Shown one piece after another: positions 12,353 to 13,655 of a stretch of DNA of 13,655 bases (the first letter of the stretch is position 1; each line of letters starts with the position of its first letter). The notes beneath the pieces are model-generated. The model was not told the DNA's origin and did no database searches. It saw nothing but the letters and a program-made list of their open reading frames with translations. Both the position numbers and the translations under genes were made by a program. This DNA is from Acidobacteriota bacterium (lineage in GTDB: Bacteria; Acidobacteriota; Vicinamibacteria; Vicinamibacterales; CAVVIG01), in the NCBI GenBank assembly GCA_003222555.1, contig QHWL01000002.1:1838-15492 (forward strand), read 5' to 3'.

Positions 12353-13655
12353 TTAATCGGAGCTCCGCAATCGCAGAAGCAACTCATGGGCGACTTTGCG
12401 TATGAAATGGCGATCTGGCGCCGGGAGATGTACGTGCACCGCGCGACGCCCGGTCGCGTCGAGCGAGGCGAAATCGCCGAGCGCCTGAGCGAGCTCCAAC
12501 GTCCCAAAAGAGAACACCTCTCCAGGAATCGCCAGATCCCCATGCGGGGTCGCCGACAGCAGCACGAACACGCCGGTATTCGGTCCCCCCTTGTGGAGCT
12601 GACCGGTCGAGTGCAGATACCTCGGACCGTACCCGAACAAGGTGGCCGCATGCGTGCGCTCTCGAACGCCGAGACGAAATGCGTACAGCTCATCCGCAAG
12701 CTCTTGATCCGGTCCGACGTAGGCGAGGAGCGCGAAGTAATCGCCCGGACGAATGAGCGTCAACAGCGCTTCCGCGCTCTGGCCGTCGAGCTCCCCGCGC
12801 GCGGCGGTGCTCAGCGTGAGCGTGACGCCATCAGCGGTTGTCCGATCGGGTGAAGGAATCGGAAGCCGTCCCTGAGACTTGTAGTGATCGAGCAGCGTCC
12901 GCGTCGCGTCCTTGGCCTGTTGAACGTTGGGTTCGTCGAACGGATTGATGTGGAGGAGCGCGCCCACGACGGCCGTCGCGACCTCCCATCGGACGAATTC
13001 CGCGCCGAGCGCGGCAGGCTCGGCCAACTCGATTTCGGCGATCGGCAGGTCAGCCGCCTTCAACTCCCCGATGTCGGCGTCACGCATCGTGTCGGCGTAG
13101 GAGCCATGCAACCGCACGCGGACAAAGAACCGATCGCTACCGTAAGTCGATGGTTCGGCGAGCGTCTCACCCGCGATCGGCACGACGCCGGTGCCGTCCT
13201 TGCCGGTGCTTTCCGCGATCAGCTGCTCGACCCAGAGGCCGAACGGCTCGAGTGCGGCCGGCAGCACCAGCGTCAACTTGTCGCGGCCCGCGAGCGCCGC
13301 GCCGGCGATGGCAAGGCCAAGCGCGGCGGAAGGACTGGTCGCGGGTTTTTCATCACCCGACTCAGAATCCGACAGCATCGCCAGGCCCCAGCCGACAAGT
13401 GAAGCGATGTCGAGACCCATGAGCGCCGCTGGCACCAGTCCGAAAAACGACAACGCGGAATACCGTCCGCCGATGTCGGCCGGATTGATGAACACGTCGC
13501 GAAACCCTTCGGTCCGCGCCCGCCGCGCCAGGTCCGTGCCTTCGTCGGTGATAGCCACGAAATGGCCGCCCGGCCGGACGCCCGCCGCTTCGAGGGTGCG
13601 GCGAAAGTGGGCAGCCAGCACATTGGGTTCGATCGTGGTGCCCGACTTGCTCGAC
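12353..13655 (-). CDS. pgi: glucose-6-phosphate isomerase domain, probable transaldolase/Pgi fusion (5' end outside window)
   Basis: 434 residues are visible, open to the right edge and ending at TAA 12355-12353. The frame enters with SSKSGTTIEPN, the SKSGTT sugar-phosphate motif of Pgi SIS domains. It continues through FINPADIGGRYSALSFFGLVPAALMGLD, HINPFDEPNVQQAK, YGPRYLHSTGQLHKGGPNTGVFV and SFGTLELAQALGDFASL, and ends in GRRAVHVHL. This wording and the C-terminal layout match the Pgi half of the bifunctional transaldolase/Pgi fusion proteins. The transaldolase half would lie outside the window, so the fusion is inferred. The enzyme interconverts glucose-6-phosphate and fructose-6-phosphate, feeding zwf. 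It lies first in the visible run toward gnd, zwf and opcA. The internal GTG at 13621 is not the start. Confidence 0.9.
   Translation of the reverse strand, partial: SSKSGTTIEPNVLAAHFRRTLEAAGVRPGGHFVAITDEGTDLARRARTEGFRDVFINPADIGGRYSALSFFGLVPAALMGLDIASLVGWGLAMLSDSESGDEKPATSPSAALGLAIAGAALAGRDKLTLVLPAALEPFGLWVEQLIAESTGKDGTGVVPIAGETLAEPSTYGSDRFFVRVRLHGSYADTMRDADIGELKAADLPIAEIELAEPAALGAEFVRWEVATAVVGALLHINPFDEPNVQQAKDATRTLLDHYKSQGRLPIPSPDRTTADGVTLTLSTAARGELDGQSAEALLTLIRPGDYFALLAYVGPDQELADELYAFRLGVRERTHAATLFGYGPRYLHSTGQLHKGGPNTGVFVLLSATPHGDLAIPGEVFSFGTLELAQALGDFASLDATGRRAVHVHLPAPDRHFIRKVAHELLLRLRSSD

Overview
The window is GC-rich bacterial DNA with closely packed genes. The best guess for the source is a soil or sediment Acidobacteriota, near Vicinamibacterales. 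This rests on three things: the gene content (tandem secreted NHL propellers, a Pgi related to the transaldolase/Pgi fusion next to gnd-zwf-opcA), the hairpin repeats between genes, and the GC-driven antisense open frames. It is an inference from general familiarity, not from a database search.

Layout. Bases 1-4587 carry plus-strand genes: the last 75 or so codons of an HD-GYP c-di-GMP phosphodiesterase-type protein, two tandem secreted six-bladed NHL propellers that look like peptidylglycine alpha-amidating lyase (PAL), a 380-base palindrome-rich gap, then a DedA-family membrane protein overlapping a metallo-beta-lactamase-fold hydrolase by 4 nt. From 4594 to the right edge every gene is on the minus strand. 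In transcription order these are: the Pgi part of a probable transaldolase/glucose-6-phosphate isomerase fusion (cut by the edge), gnd, zwf, opcA, a small cysteine-rich conserved unknown, a 977-residue TPR/AAA+/Fis sigma-54 activator, and a PilZ-domain protein. The two strands converge at 4587/4594 with only 6 nt between stop codons.

How the genes fit together. pgi, gnd, zwf and opcA are a glucose-6-phosphate/oxidative pentose phosphate module. The gnd/zwf and zwf/opcA ends overlap, so those three are probably translationally coupled. The HD-GYP fragment and PilZ protein both belong to c-di-GMP signalling but lie far apart on opposite strands. The two PAL-like propellers are paralogues that share even their ribosome-binding leader, and they keep the three zinc histidines of the eukaryotic peptide-amidating lyase.

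The most interesting signals are: the paired PAL-like enzymes with no visible monooxygenase partner; two adjacent minus-strand genes that each show a TANNNT-N6-start arrangement suggesting leaderless mRNAs; a cluster of GTGCAA-type motifs with a 27-bp dyad upstream of the PilZ gene; several distinct hairpin repeat families at gene borders; and a Pro/Ser/Thr-rich insert in Zwf. No tRNA, rRNA, CRISPR array, transposase or integrase was seen.
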